A DNA stretch of 64,000 bases from Bremerella volcania (GCF_007748115.1 NZ_CP036289.1:3658001-3722000); one strand, 5' to 3'. Numbered from the stretch's first letter, positions 43,409-53,383 are shown. Numbers and translations: made by a program. The notes: generated by a model from the letters alone, not told the origin.

Positions 43409-44710
43409 ATGAGAAAACCAGCGTTAAGCCGTCGTTCTTTTCTCCAAACTTCTGCCGCAGCCGCCATGGTTGCGGGCACTGGTTTTCACCAATTGGCCTC
43501 GGCTGCTGAGTCGAACTCCGCCAACGAGCTACTGGATATCGCGTGCATCGGTGTTCAGAATCGTGCCTCGGCAAACGTCAGCGGGGTAAGTGGCCAAAAC
43601 CTGGTCGCGCTGTGCGATATCGACGATAACTACCTGAACAAGGCTGCTGGTCAGTACAGCAAGCACAAGTCGAACAAGTACAACGATTTCCGCGTCCTAT
43701 TGGACAAAGAGAAGAACATCGACGCCGTCGTGGTCAGCACGCCGGATCATACGCATGCGCCGGCCTCGATGTGGGCGATGCAGTTGGGCAAGCATGTCTA
43801 CTGCGAAAAGCCAATGACGCACACGGTTCACGAAGCCCGTGAGATGACCAACTTCTCGGTCAAGAACAAGCTGGCCACGCAGTTGGGCACGCAGATTCAC
43901 GCTGGCGATAACTATCGCCGCGTGGTCGAAGCGGTTCAGGCTGGTGCCATCGGTAACATGCAACACGTCGACGTCTGGGTCGGCAAAGGCTGGGGTGGCG
44001 GCACAGTCCCCACCGATAAGCCTCCGGTCCCTAATAACGTGCATTGGGATTTGTGGCTCGGCCCGGCAGCCTACCGGGATTACTCGCCAGTCTACATGCC
44101 AGCCCAATGGCGACGCTGGTGGGACTTCGGTGGCGGCACGCTCGGCGACATGGGCTGCCATTACATTGATTTGGTCTTCTGGGCACTCAAGCTGAAGTAT
44201 CCCACGAAGGTCTCGGCTGAAGGCCCCGAGCCCGATGCCCACACGGCCCCCCTGGGACTTACCGTGAACTACGAGTTTCCCAAGACCGACGTCGCCCCGG
44301 CCATCACCATGAAGTGGCGCGACGGCAACCACGGCCCGAAAGAAATCAACGGGCACAAGGTTCCCGGCTCCGGCGTAATGTTCCACGGCGACAAGGGAAT
44401 GATGCTGGCCACCTACGGCAACTTCACCCTGCTGCCTGAAGAAAACTTTAAGGACTGGAAAGCCCCTGAACAGAGCATCCCCAATTCCATCGGTCACTAC
44501 GAGGAATGGATCAAGGCCTGCAAGGAAGGCACCCCCACGACCTGTAGCTTCGACTACAGCGGCCCCCTGACCGAAACGGTTCTATTGGGCAACATCGCCT
44601 ACCGTAGCGGCGGACCGATCGAGTGGGACGCAGCTAGCCTGAAGGTCACCAACAACGACTCGGCAAACCAGTTCATTGAGCGGAAGTACCGCGAAGGGTG
44701 GCGGATCTAA
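43409..44710 (+). CDS. Gfo/Idh/MocA-family oxidoreductase, Tat-exported
   Basis: 433-aa NAD(P)-dependent sugar or polyol oxidoreductase of the large planctomycete Gfo/Idh/MocA group. A twin-arginine signal opens the protein (LSRRSFLQTSAAAAMVAGTGFHQLASA), so it is exported folded with cofactor. The Rossmann part has IACIGVQNRASANVSGV and the family motif HVYCEKPMTHTVHEAREM (E-K-P). The C-terminal half carries the GFO_IDH_MocA_C2-type domain (RWWDFGGGTLGDMGCHYIDLVFWAL). The substrate is not identifiable. It has its own terminator. Confidence 0.92.
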   Translation: MRKPALSRRSFLQTSAAAAMVAGTGFHQLASAAESNSANELLDIACIGVQNRASANVSGVSGQNLVALCDIDDNYLNKAAGQYSKHKSNKYNDFRVLLDKEKNIDAVVVSTPDHTHAPASMWAMQLGKHVYCEKPMTHTVHEAREMTNFSVKNKLATQLGTQIHAGDNYRRVVEAVQAGAIGNMQHVDVWVGKGWGGGTVPTDKPPVPNNVHWDLWLGPAAYRDYSPVYMPAQWRRWWDFGGGTLGDMGCHYIDLVFWALKLKYPTKVSAEGPEPDAHTAPLGLTVNYEFPKTDVAPAITMKWRDGNHGPKEINGHKVPGSGVMFHGDKGMMLATYGNFTLLPEENFKDWKAPEQSIPNSIGHYEEWIKACKEGTPTTCSFDYSGPLTETVLLGNIAYRSGGPIEWDAASLKVTNNDSANQFIERKYREGWRI

Positions 44711-44730
44711 GGTCCTAGGTCGCGAAAGCC

Positions 44731-44764
44731 AAAAAGCCCTAGGCAAAATGTCCAGGGCTTTTTT
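44731..44764 (+). terminator. Terminator after the Gfo/Idh/MocA gene
   Basis: AAGCCCT (44734-44740) / AGGGCTT (44754-44760) followed by TTTT and preceded by AAAAA, so it may work in both directions. Confidence 0.8.
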
Positions 44765-44853
44765 GGTTTCTTGAGTCAAAGAGTTTATGATTAGAGAAAC
44801 TCTTCCAGAAGACCTCTCGCATCAATTCGACGTTCGTCGCCCAGGGTATCTCA

Positions 44854-45483
44854 GTGGATACGGATCAAGCCCCGGTTTGCTACCGATGTAATGTAACTGT
44901 GCCTCCCGCAGTCCATCAAGACACCGGCGGACTCTGCCGCAAATGCCAGAAGACGGTGCCAAAGCGTGTTGAGGTGGTGGATCTCGTCGCCTGCATGAAA
45001 GGGAAAGACAAGCGTTTTCGAGGCATCTACTTCGATAACTACTGCAAACGAAAGCCAACACTAGACGCCTTACCTGTTTTGCGAGAAGCGCTGCTTTCAG
45101 GCGATCATCACCTTGTCAAATGTGCTGCCGTCGCCATAGGCAAGATGAAGGAGAACGCCCGAGAGGCTGTTCCCGATCTACTCGCAGCCGCGGCATATGT
45201 CGACCATACCGGATTACCCCAGGCCTATCCGGAATGTCTCAACACGCTCATTTCTGTGGACAAATCATGCCCTGAAATCATACCTCTCATCAAACGATTC
45301 GATCACATCGATAATTGGAACCCGATATCTGCTTCCCTCAAAGCCCTGGCTGCCATTGGCAATGACGAAGCACTAGAGGCACTTCAAGACATACATGACC
45401 GATGGTCCCCTGAGTTCAACAAGACGCAGAAGCGAGTTGCCGACGAAATACTTGCTGAAGCGAAAGCACGAAGAAGTACTTAA
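44854..45483 (+). CDS. Zinc-ribbon HEAT-repeat protein
   Basis: 209-aa hypothetical protein. Four cysteines form an N-terminal zinc ribbon (VCYRCNVTVPPA...GGLCRKCQKTV, residues ~9-33). The rest is helical with HEAT-like units (ALPVLREALLSGDHHLVKCAAVAIGKMKENAREAVPDLLAAA and ISASLKALAAIGNDEALEALQDIHDRW). It starts at a GTG (44854) without a strong ribosome site; the zinc ribbon argues against a later start. Probably a protein-protein contact protein; no enzymatic motif. Confidence 0.7.
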   Translation: MDTDQAPVCYRCNVTVPPAVHQDTGGLCRKCQKTVPKRVEVVDLVACMKGKDKRFRGIYFDNYCKRKPTLDALPVLREALLSGDHHLVKCAAVAIGKMKENAREAVPDLLAAAAYVDHTGLPQAYPECLNTLISVDKSCPEIIPLIKRFDHIDNWNPISASLKALAAIGNDEALEALQDIHDRWSPEFNKTQKRVADEILAEAKARRST

Positions 45484-45571
45484 CGACTTTATCGGTAAGA
45501 TCAATGAAGTTCCAGACGAGAACGCTCTCAGCCCTGGCATCACCAACCAGGGCTTTCGTATTCCTTGGATA

Positions 45572-45973
45572 CTAATCAATAAACGGTGGATCCGCCGGAT
45601 ACACCGCCACTTCAATCGTGTGCCCATCCGGATCTTGAAAAAACGTCTGGTGCACGTTGCCGGCATTAACGCGCTGGATGAACTCGATGCCGTGCTCGTT
45701 GAGGATCTCGACCAGGTCGCTGTTGTCGTCCACGGCGAACGCGTAATGATTCGCGCGGGAGTTCGGGTTGTCGCCGTAATCTCCGAGGTGTTCCGTTTCC
45801 AGGATATGAATCTGAATGCCATATCCCACCAGCCAGGCCCCGGGGAAGTTGAACGGCGGGCGTTCGACTTCGCGAAACCCGAGAACGTCTCGGTAGAAGC
45901 CGCAAGCAACCCGGGCATCGCGAACGGCCAGGGCCAGGTGATTCAAGCTTTGGATGGGAATCGGACGGGGCAT
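45572..45973 (-). CDS. VOC-family protein (glyoxalase/bleomycin-resistance fold)
   Basis: 133-aa protein of the vicinal-oxygen-chelate family, with two beta-alpha-beta-beta-beta modules: LNHLALAVRDARVACGFYRDVLGFREVERPPF and NHYAFAVDDNSDLVEILNEHGIEFIQR. Candidate metal ligands are His (NHLALAV), His (IQIHILE), His (ANHYAFAV) and Glu (GHTIEVAVYP). The frame is open 198 bp further upstream, but homology-like sequence begins at the ATG at 45973. The substrate is unknown; the DPDGHTIEVAVY end is usual for glyoxalase-like dioxygenases. Confidence 0.88.
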   Translation of the reverse strand: MPRPIPIQSLNHLALAVRDARVACGFYRDVLGFREVERPPFNFPGAWLVGYGIQIHILETEHLGDYGDNPNSRANHYAFAVDDNSDLVEILNEHGIEFIQRVNAGNVHQTFFQDPDGHTIEVAVYPADPPFID

Positions 45974-46326
45974 GGGGCAATCTCTCGGGAAGGACTGGTT
46001 GTGGTTCCGCTCTAACATAATGCAACCAAATGCCCTCTCGCCATGGGTACAGTTGCCACTGTCACCAAACGGTTGTTTAGCTGTCAGCGATTTCCACCAA
46101 ACATCCGCCAACTTTGTTGCCTTGGAAGGCCTGTTGGGCATTCGCTTGCGGCGCGTCGGCGTTACAATCAAAGCTTGAACTCAATGTTTAACTTTGCGCA
46201 GAAGCTAACTGCCCGAGGCTTGTGCAATCAGCCTGGTAGGGGCGACCAACGGAAGCCCCGGAATTCGTAGCATTTCGGTTCGAAGTATCGTTAGATTCCG
46301 TGCGCAAACATCAATAGGTTGTTTTC

Positions 46327-47358
46327 ATGAAAGCGCTCGTCAAGCGTCACGCAGAGAAGGGATTGTGGCTGGAAGACGTCCCGGAACCAGCCATCGGCAT
46401 CAACGACGTTCTGATTAAGGTTCTCAAGACTGGCATCTGTGGGACCGATCTTCACATCTATAAATGGGATGCCTGGGCCAAGAAGACCGTCCCGGTACCG
46501 ATGGTCGTCGGTCACGAGTTCGTCGGTGAGATCGTCGAAGTCGGCTCGAACGTCGGCATCTTCGAGCCTGGCCAAATCGTCAGTGGCGAAGGGCACGTCG
46601 TCTGCGGTCAGTGTCGCAACTGCATGGCCGGCCGTCGGCATCTTTGCTCGGAAACGGAAGGGATAGGCGTCAATCGCCCCGGTGCGTTCGCCGAGTACAT
46701 CTCGATTCCGATGACCAACGTCTGGCATCACGCCGACGACATTCCCCTAGACGTCGCTTCGATCTTCGATCCCTTCGGCAACGCGGTCCATACGGCGCTC
46801 ACCTTCCCTGTGCTCGGCGAAGACGTCCTGATCACCGGTGCCGGTCCGATTGGCTGCATGGCTGCCGCCGTATGCAAACACGCTGGGGCACGCTTCGTGG
46901 TGGTAACCGACGTGAACCCTTGGCGATTGGAGTTGGCCAAAAAGCTGGGCGCTACGCGAGTGGTCGACGTGCGTAACGAGAAGCTATCGGACGTGCAACA
47001 AGAACTCGGCATGCACGAGGGTTTCGACGTCGGTCTGGAAATGTCCGGCAACGACACGGCCTTCCGCGATATGATCAAAAACATGTGCCACGGCGGGAAG
47101 ATCGCGATGCTCGGCATTCCGCCGGATGACATCGCGATCGACTGGAACGACGTCATCTTCAACATGCTGACCATTAAAGGCATTTACGGCCGCCAGATGT
47201 ACGAAACCTGGTACCAGATGACCGTGCTACTGCAAGGCGGGCTCGACCTCGATCCGGTCATCACGCACCGTTTGCACTATACCGAATTTGAACAAGGCTT
47301 CGAGGCAATGTTCTCCGGACAGTCCGGGAAGGTTGTGCTTGATTGGTCGGAGAAATAG
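46327..47358 (+). CDS. tdh: L-threonine 3-dehydrogenase
   Basis: 343-aa zinc dehydrogenase turning threonine into 2-amino-3-ketobutyrate with NAD+. Catalytic zinc Cys in [29 protein letters not shown], and four structural-zinc cysteines in [37 protein letters not shown] loop [18 protein letters not shown]. The full-length match to Tdh is strong, and the next gene encodes the partner enzyme Kbl. Confidence 0.96.
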   Translation: MKALVKRHAEKGLWLEDVPEPAIGINDVLIKVLKTGICGTDLHIYKWDAWAKKTVPVPMVVGHEFVGEIVEVGSNVGIFEPGQIVSGEGHVVCGQCRNCMAGRRHLCSETEGIGVNRPGAFAEYISIPMTNVWHHADDIPLDVASIFDPFGNAVHTALTFPVLGEDVLITGAGPIGCMAAAVCKHAGARFVVVTDVNPWRLELAKKLGATRVVDVRNEKLSDVQQELGMHEGFDVGLEMSGNDTAFRDMIKNMCHGGKIAMLGIPPDDIAIDWNDVIFNMLTIKGIYGRQMYETWYQMTVLLQGGLDLDPVITHRLHYTEFEQGFEAMFSGQSGKVVLDWSEK

Positions 47359-47365
47359 TTATTGA

Positions 47366-47483
47366 GTTTGAAGTGTTCGGTGGTAGCCGCCTACCAACTT
47401 CTTACTGAACACGGAAAACTGAATACTTTAAACTCAAAAAATCCCTCACCCTAGCCCTCTCCCTTCGAGGGAGAAGGGACAAT
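47366..47483. repeat. Composite repeat between tdh and kbl
   Basis: First GTTTGAAGTGTTCGG ... ACTGAACACGGAAAACTGAA (CAGT/ACTG repeat type, 47366-47430), then CCCTCACCCTAGCCCTCTCCC-TTCGA-GGGAGAAGGG (47446-47480). Both types also stand side by side at 59660-59812. They sit inside what should be a tdh-kbl operon. Confidence 0.75.
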
Positions 47484-47499
47484 TGATTGAGACATTCTG

Positions 47500-48687
47500 A
47501 TGTGGAACGAAGAAGTTAAATCGCGTTACTCAGGCATCCTCGACGAGATCCGTGAAGCGGGCTTGTACAAGAGCGAGCGGACGATTCTTTCGCCGCAGAA
47601 GTCGAAGATCGACCTGCCAAAGCAGCAGCAAGTGCTGAACATGTGCGCGAACAATTATCTTGGTTTGTCCGATCACCCCGAGATCATCGCGGCCGCCAAG
47701 GAAGGTCTCGATCGTTGGGGTTACGGGCTCTCTTCGGTGCGTTTCATCTGCGGTACGCAGCAGGCGCACGAAGACCTGGAAGACGAGATCACCAAGTTCC
47801 TGGGTATGGAGGATACCATCCTCTATTCGTCCTGCTTCGATGCCAACGGCGGATTGTTCGAAACGATCCTCGGTCCGGAAGATGCCATTCTTTCCGACGA
47901 ACTGAATCACGCCAGCATCATCGACGGCGTCCGTCTCTGTAAAGCACGGCGGTTCCGCTATAAGAACAACGACATGACCGATCTCGAGGCCAAGCTACAG
48001 GAAGCCGCCGATGCCCGCGTTAAGCTGATTGCGACCGACGGCGTGTTCAGCATGGATGGCTACATTTGCAACCTGCCGGACCTGTGCGATCTGGCAGACA
48101 AGTACGGTGCGATGGTGATGGTCGACGACTCGCACGCCGTCGGCTTCATGGGCAAGACCGGAAAGGGTACGCACGAGCACCACGACGTGATCGACCGCAT
48201 CGACATCATCACCGGAACCCTTGGCAAGGCACTCGGCGGTGCTTCCGGCGGTTACACTAGCGGCCGCAAGGAAATCATCGACCTGCTGCGTCAACGCTCG
48301 CGGCCGTACCTGTTCTCTAACACGCTGGCTCCCCCCATTGTCGCTGGCTCGCTGAAGGCTTTGGAACTGATCCAAAGTTCGACCGCGCTGCGTGACAAGC
48401 TCGAAGCCAATACCAAGTTCTTCCGCGAAGAAATCGCCAAGCTAGGGCTCGATGTCCTGCCCGGCGAGCACCCGATCGTGCCGGTGATGTTCTACGACGC
48501 CAAGGTCGCGGCCGAGTTCTCCGAGCGGCTCCTGAAGCGGGGAATCTACGTGATTGGGTTCTCGTACCCCGTGGTACCGCAAGGCAAGGCCCGCATCCGC
48601 ACCCAGGTTTCCGCTGGACATTCGATCGAAGAATTGAAGTTCGCCGTCGAGCAATTCGCGGCCGTGAAAGAGGAACTGGGGCTCTAG
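47500..48687 (+). CDS. kbl: Glycine C-acetyltransferase (2-amino-3-ketobutyrate CoA ligase)
   Basis: 395-aa PLP enzyme splitting 2-amino-3-ketobutyrate with CoA into glycine and acetyl-CoA, completing threonine breakdown started by Tdh. Marks: [59 protein letters not shown] and the PLP lysine in [16 protein letters not shown]. Length equals the E. coli enzyme (398 aa). Start 142 bp after tdh, behind the composite repeat. Confidence 0.97.
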   Translation: MWNEEVKSRYSGILDEIREAGLYKSERTILSPQKSKIDLPKQQQVLNMCANNYLGLSDHPEIIAAAKEGLDRWGYGLSSVRFICGTQQAHEDLEDEITKFLGMEDTILYSSCFDANGGLFETILGPEDAILSDELNHASIIDGVRLCKARRFRYKNNDMTDLEAKLQEAADARVKLIATDGVFSMDGYICNLPDLCDLADKYGAMVMVDDSHAVGFMGKTGKGTHEHHDVIDRIDIITGTLGKALGGASGGYTSGRKEIIDLLRQRSRPYLFSNTLAPPIVAGSLKALELIQSSTALRDKLEANTKFFREEIAKLGLDVLPGEHPIVPVMFYDAKVAAEFSERLLKRGIYVIGFSYPVVPQGKARIRTQVSAGHSIEELKFAVEQFAAVKEELGL

Positions 48688-48781
48688 GTTCCCCCGCCCC
48701 TCGCGGGACCACCTTCCCCAAGCTGCGCAAAATGACGCGCCGCTTGGCCCAACCTATTGGCGGGCAACAACTTTAGCCCAG

Positions 48782-48811
48782 TTGACTAGTCGCCCTAAGG
48801 CAACCTAGGAT
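48782..48811 (+). promoter_or_regulatory. hom promoter
   Basis: TTGACT (48782-48787), 18-bp spacer, TAGGAT (48806-48811), about 50 bp before the ATG at 48863. No leader peptide or riboswitch seen. Confidence 0.5.
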
Positions 48812-48862
48812 GATCCCTTTCACGACCGATTTCGTTCATCCTCATACCGTTTGTCCATACCT

Positions 48863-50170
48863 ATGCACAAAACGAAGGTCGCCATCGTCGGCTTAGGAAC
48901 CGTCGGAGCTGGCGTCGCTAAAATCCTACTCGATCATGGCGACCGAACTGCGCGTAACGCAGGCACTACCTTATGGTTAGAGAAAGCCGTCGTTCGCGAT
49001 CTGGGCCGTGCTCGAGACTGTGAACTGCCTGACGGCGTGCTGACGGACGACCTGAGCCAGGTGACAGGCGACCCCGAAATCAAGGTCGTGGCGCAGTTGA
49101 TTGGGGGGATCGAGCCCGCCCGAACCATCATGCTGCAGTTGCTGGAAAGCGGTAAAGATATCGTTACCGCCAATAAAGCATTGATCGCCGAACATGGCGC
49201 CGAGCTGTTTGCCCGGGCACGCGAGCTGGGCCGCAGCATCGCCTTCGACGCCGCCGTGGCAGGCGGGATTCCGATCATCACGAATCTCAGCCAGTGCCTG
49301 ACCGCCAACCAGCTTAGTTCGCTCAGCGGCATCTTGAACGGCACGTCCAACTTCATCGCCTCGGCGATGGAAGAGCAAGAGGCGAGCTACAAGTGGGCCG
49401 TCAAGGAAGCCCAACGACTCGGCTACGCCGAAGCGGATCCAACGATGGACGTCGACGGCACCGACGCCGCCCAGAAGCTGGCCATCCTCGCGCATATTGC
49501 CTTCGGCATCAAAATCGATTGGAAGACGATTCCCCGAGAAGGGATCGATAAGCTGCTGCCGGTCGACATTCGCTTTGCCAAGGAACTCGGCTATCGCATC
49601 AAGCTGCTGGCCTCGGCTCAGCTGAGCGACGAAGGGCTGGAACTACACGTCTCGCCATCGCTGATCCGCGCCGGCGAACCGCTGGCCGAAGTGCGTGGCC
49701 CCTTCAACGCGATCAGCGTCGTAGGAGACCAGGTCGGACCGTTGTTCTACTATGGGCAAGGTGCCGGTCAGAAGCCAACCGCATCGGCGGTCGTCGCCGA
49801 CATGATCGACATGGCCGTGGGACGTACTGCCCTGACGTTCCGCACGCTGAAACTCTTCACCGAGAACCACAGCGACGTCCAGATGTGCTCGCCCGACCAG
49901 ATTCGCGGCCGACACTACTTCCGCTTCAGCGTCGAAGACCGTCCCGGCGTGCTGGCCGAAATTGCCCGCGTCCTGGGCGAACAAGGGATCTCGATCGCCT
50001 CGGTGATTCAACACGAACCAGAGAACTTCGATGGCGACACCAAGAGTTACACGCCGCTGGTGATCATGACCCACACGGCAACCCAGGGACAAGCTGCCCG
50101 CGCGCTGGAAACGATCAGCAAGATGCCCACGGTCAAACCAGGCGCCCGCAAGATGCTGGTTCAAGACTAG
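48863..50170 (+). CDS. hom: Homoserine dehydrogenase
   Basis: 435-aa enzyme reducing aspartate semialdehyde to homoserine, the branch point to threonine and methionine. Rossmann start VAIVGLGTVGAGVAKILLDHG, catalytic region ATNKAL-like IVTANKALIAEHGAELF, NGTSNFI (GILNGTSNFIASAMEE), and DVDGTDAAQKLAILAHIAFG. A C-terminal ACT domain (YFRFSVEDRPGVLAEIARVLGEQGISIASVIQH) suggests feedback by threonine. The ATG at 48863 is preferred to a TTG at 48851. Followed by a putative homoserine kinase and lysC. Confidence 0.97.
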   Translation: MHKTKVAIVGLGTVGAGVAKILLDHGDRTARNAGTTLWLEKAVVRDLGRARDCELPDGVLTDDLSQVTGDPEIKVVAQLIGGIEPARTIMLQLLESGKDIVTANKALIAEHGAELFARARELGRSIAFDAAVAGGIPIITNLSQCLTANQLSSLSGILNGTSNFIASAMEEQEASYKWAVKEAQRLGYAEADPTMDVDGTDAAQKLAILAHIAFGIKIDWKTIPREGIDKLLPVDIRFAKELGYRIKLLASAQLSDEGLELHVSPSLIRAGEPLAEVRGPFNAISVVGDQVGPLFYYGQGAGQKPTASAVVADMIDMAVGRTALTFRTLKLFTENHSDVQMCSPDQIRGRHYFRFSVEDRPGVLAEIARVLGEQGISIASVIQHEPENFDGDTKSYTPLVIMTHTATQGQAARALETISKMPTVKPGARKMLVQD

Positions 50171-50198
50171 CGAAGCGTTTACCGTCAGGTGCGATTGT

Positions 50199-50278
50199 CC
50201 GTGTGCCACTGGCCTCTGGCCAGTGCTTAGGAAGCGGACTCGCGATTGCAAATGTAACCGCTGGTAGGATGCCAGTGG
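50199..50278. repeat. TGCCACTGGC-type palindromic repeat between hom and the next gene
   Basis: CACTGGCC-TCT-GGCCAGTG (50207-50225), an 8-bp stem, with GCCAGTGGCGCCC again at 50271-50283. A related GGCCACTGGCCAC block precedes the IS110 element at 53501-53514. Probably a dispersed palindromic repeat. Confidence 0.6.
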
Positions 50279-50326
50279 CGCCCAAACCTTCGGTCATGCC
50301 CAACCCAACAAGGAGATTCGGGAAAA

Positions 50327-51529
50327 ATGAAATACGCGATTGTCATTCCCGACGGCTGCGCCGACGAACCTCAAGAGTCGCTCGGCGGTAAGACTCCGTT
50401 GCAAGCTGCCAACGTTTCGAACATGGACGCCATCGCCAAAGCAGGCGTCGTCGGTCGTGCCGATAACGTCCCGGCGCATCTTCCCGCCGGTAGCGACGTG
50501 GCCAACCTGAGCCTGCTCGGCTATAGCCCTCTGCAGTACTTCACCGGCCGCGCCCCGTTAGAAGCCGCCGCGCAAGGCATCGAGCTGGGTGCCGACGACT
50601 GGGCCGTCCGCTGTAACCTGGTCACCATCGAAGACCAGATCATGAAGAGCTTCACCGCCGGGCAGATCTCGTCGGAAGAAGCCAAGGCCCTGTTGGAAAC
50701 GGCCCAACAGAAACTGGGCGGCGAAAGGGTCGAATTCCATCCCGGTGTCAGCTACCGCAATCTGCTGATCTATCGCGGACAGGACCGCCCTGCCCCGTTC
50801 AGCATGGAAACCCGCACCACGCCGCCACACGATTTAAGCGATAAGTCGGTCGCCGATAGTTACCCACGTGGCCTCGGCAGCGATTGGCTCTCGGACATGA
50901 TGAGCCGTAGCGTCGAACTATTCGCCGATCATCCAGTCAACAAAAAGCGTATCGCCGAAGGCAAGCCGCCGGCTACCAACATCTGGCTGTGGGGCCTGGG
51001 CCGCCGCCCTGCCCTGACGCCGTTCAACGAGTTATATGGTAAGACCGGCAAGATGATCACCGCGGTCGACCTGCTGCGTGGCCTGGCCGCGCTGATCGGT
51101 TGGGACCGCATCGAAGTCCCCGGTGCGACCGGTTATACCGACACCGACTACGCCGCTAAGGGGCAGTATGCCATCAACGCGTTGGATTCCACCGACGTGA
51201 TCTGCGTGCATGTCGAAGCCACCGACGAAGCTTCGCACGAAGGGGACGTCGAAGAAAAGATCAAGGCCCTCGAAGCGATCGATGGAAAGATCGTCGGCCC
51301 GCTGCATGAAGCGCTCAAGAAGTACGGCGAGTACCGCATGATCGTGCTCCCTGATCATCCGACGTTCTGCCGCACGAAAACCCATAGCCACGGTTTCGTC
51401 CCGCTGACCATGTGTGGCAGCGGCATCGAAGCCGACGCGTTCGAGGCTTACAACGAACGCAACGCCGACGCCTCGTCGCTAAGCTTCGACGAAGGTTGGA
51501 AGATGATGCCATACTTCCTCGGCGTGTAA
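50327..51529 (+). CDS. Cofactor-independent phosphoglycerate-mutase-like protein, proposed homoserine kinase
   Basis: 400-aa alkaline-phosphatase-superfamily protein. KYAIVIPDGCADEP opens with the metal Asp; GRADNVPAHLPAGSDVANLSLLGY contains the catalytic-Ser region; DEASHEGDVEEKIKALEAID and VLPDHPTFCRTKTHSHG hold the remaining metal Asp/His residues. The family (aPGM-type, COG3635) includes a subgroup named proposed homoserine kinase (TIGR02535), defined by repeated linkage with hom and thr genes. Here it lies exactly between hom and lysC and no ThrB kinase is in the window, which favours a role in phosphorylating homoserine over glycolysis. The activity itself is inferred. Confidence 0.88.
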   Translation: MKYAIVIPDGCADEPQESLGGKTPLQAANVSNMDAIAKAGVVGRADNVPAHLPAGSDVANLSLLGYSPLQYFTGRAPLEAAAQGIELGADDWAVRCNLVTIEDQIMKSFTAGQISSEEAKALLETAQQKLGGERVEFHPGVSYRNLLIYRGQDRPAPFSMETRTTPPHDLSDKSVADSYPRGLGSDWLSDMMSRSVELFADHPVNKKRIAEGKPPATNIWLWGLGRRPALTPFNELYGKTGKMITAVDLLRGLAALIGWDRIEVPGATGYTDTDYAAKGQYAINALDSTDVICVHVEATDEASHEGDVEEKIKALEAIDGKIVGPLHEALKKYGEYRMIVLPDHPTFCRTKTHSHGFVPLTMCGSGIEADAFEAYNERNADASSLSFDEGWKMMPYFLGV

Positions 51530-51601
51530 ATCGCTGACTCCGGCGGTCGCCGGCGTGAGTCTCTTTGCCAAGTCGAAATTTATTACGGGTGACACGATCC
51601 C

Positions 51602-53383
51602 ATGTCATTGATTGTTCAGAAGTTTGGAGGTACCAGCGTCGCCGACTGCGAGAAGATTGTTGCCGCAGCGAGAAAGGCGATTCGCGCCCAGCGAGAAGGC
51701 CACCAAGTGGTCATGGTCGTCAGCGCGATGGGCAAGAACACCGACGTCCTGGTCGATCTGGCCCAGCAGGTCAGCGACAACCCACCTGCCCGTGAGATGG
51801 ACATGCTCCTCTCGACCGGCGAGCAGGTCAGCGTCGCTCTGATGGCGATGGCAATCGACGCGCTCGGTTCGAAGGCCGTCAGCCTGACCGGTGCCCAAAT
51901 CGGTATCCGCACCGACAGCACCCACACCAAGGCCCGCATCCGCTCGATCGAAACGTCTCGCGTGAAGCAGTTGCTGGATGAAGGTAACATCGTCATCGCC
52001 GCTGGTTTTCAAGGCATCGACGAGAACCTCAACATCACGACCCTCGGCCGCGGCGGTAGCGACACCACTGCCGTTGCGTTGGCCGCCGTGCTCGATGCCG
52101 ACACGTGCGAAATCTACACCGACGTCGACGGCGTCTACACGACCGACCCGCGCGTGCTGCCCGATGCCCGTCGCGTTCCGCAGATCGCCTATGACGAAAT
52201 GCTAGAACTGGCTAGTCTGGGTGCCGGCGTGATGCACAGCCGTTCGATTGAATTCGCCAAGAAGTTCGGCGTGCCGATCCACGTGCGCAGCAGCTTCACC
52301 GACGTCCCCGGCACGCTGATCGTGCACGATCCGGAGTCGCGCACGCGTCCGGTGAGCGGCGCGGCGATCACCAAGAAGGAAGCCCGCATCACGCTCGAAG
52401 GCATTCCGGATGAACCTGGCGTCTCGCTGGAACTGTTCCGCCGCATCGCCGCCAAGGCGATCTCGGTCGACATGATCGTGCAGAACATCAGTAAGGACGG
52501 CAAAGCCAACATCAGCTTCACCGTTCCACAGAATGAATTGAAGGTCACGCTCGACGCCGTCAAACAGGCCTCGGAACTGCTGCAGCCAGAGAACGTTACC
52601 TTCGACGATCATGTCTCGAAGGTTTCGGTCGTCGGTCTGGGAATGGCCACGCTGCCGGGCGTCGCCAACAAAATGTTCCAGGTCCTTTCGGAAGCAGGAA
52701 TCAACATCCAAGCCATCTCCACTTCCGAGATCAAGATCTCGGTCCTGGTCAGCCAGGCCGATGCCCAGCGGGCGCTGCAAGCCGTGCATAACGGATTCGA
52801 ACTCGACGTCACGCCGGAAGATTCCCCGGCGGAAGTCAGTTCGGTACGCGTTCGCGACGTGACCGATCCGGCGATCGTCGTACAACGTCTACGCGAAATG
52901 GAAGACCTGGCGATCGACGACATCGAGCTGGATCGCAGCCAATCGCTGCTGTTGGTTCGTCGCGTGCCGGATCACCCCGGGATCGCCGCCCAGGTATTCG
53001 ATGCCGTTGCCGCCAAGGGAATCAACATCGACGTGATCATTCAGAACGTCGGCCGTGATGACTGTGCCAACGTCAGCTTTACCTGCCCGGTGGCCGACTA
53101 CGAAAAGGCCTTCGCGGCCTTGGAAGAAGTCGTGAAGGAAATGGGTGAAGGAGAAGTCGAAGGCAACCGCGAAGCGGCCAAGCTGACCGTCAGCGGCATC
53201 GGACTGCGAAGCCACACCGGCGTCGGCGTCCGCATGTTCCAGGCCCTCAGCAGCGCTGGCATCAACGTCGACCTGATCAGCACCTCGGAAGTCCGCGTGA
53301 ACGTCATCGTCGACGAACACGAAGGAGAACCAGGCCTCAAGGCCCTGCAAGCCGCCTTCAAAGACGTCCTGCTCGACACGTGA
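51602..53383 (+). CDS. lysC: Aspartate kinase with four ACT domains
   Basis: 593-aa enzyme for the first step of the aspartate family. Kinase domain in residues ~1-245 (LIVQKFGGTSVADCEKI, TTLGRGGSDTTAVALAAVL, EIYTDVDGVYTTDPR). It is followed by two ACT pairs: EGIPDEPGVSLELFRRIA and GLGMATLPGVANKMFQVLSEAGINIQAI, then VPDHPGIAAQVFDAVAAKGINIDVI and GIGLRSHTGVGVRMFQALSSAGINVDLI. Usual LysC proteins have one pair; doubling is known in cyanobacteria. The pairs are similar enough to be an internal duplication. Feedback by lysine and/or threonine is expected. It ends the hom cluster and has a terminator. Confidence 0.97.
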   Translation: MSLIVQKFGGTSVADCEKIVAAARKAIRAQREGHQVVMVVSAMGKNTDVLVDLAQQVSDNPPAREMDMLLSTGEQVSVALMAMAIDALGSKAVSLTGAQIGIRTDSTHTKARIRSIETSRVKQLLDEGNIVIAAGFQGIDENLNITTLGRGGSDTTAVALAAVLDADTCEIYTDVDGVYTTDPRVLPDARRVPQIAYDEMLELASLGAGVMHSRSIEFAKKFGVPIHVRSSFTDVPGTLIVHDPESRTRPVSGAAITKKEARITLEGIPDEPGVSLELFRRIAAKAISVDMIVQNISKDGKANISFTVPQNELKVTLDAVKQASELLQPENVTFDDHVSKVSVVGLGMATLPGVANKMFQVLSEAGINIQAISTSEIKISVLVSQADAQRALQAVHNGFELDVTPEDSPAEVSSVRVRDVTDPAIVVQRLREMEDLAIDDIELDRSQSLLLVRRVPDHPGIAAQVFDAVAAKGINIDVIIQNVGRDDCANVSFTCPVADYEKAFAALEEVVKEMGEGEVEGNREAAKLTVSGIGLRSHTGVGVRMFQALSSAGINVDLISTSEVRVNVIVDEHEGEPGLKALQAAFKDVLLDT

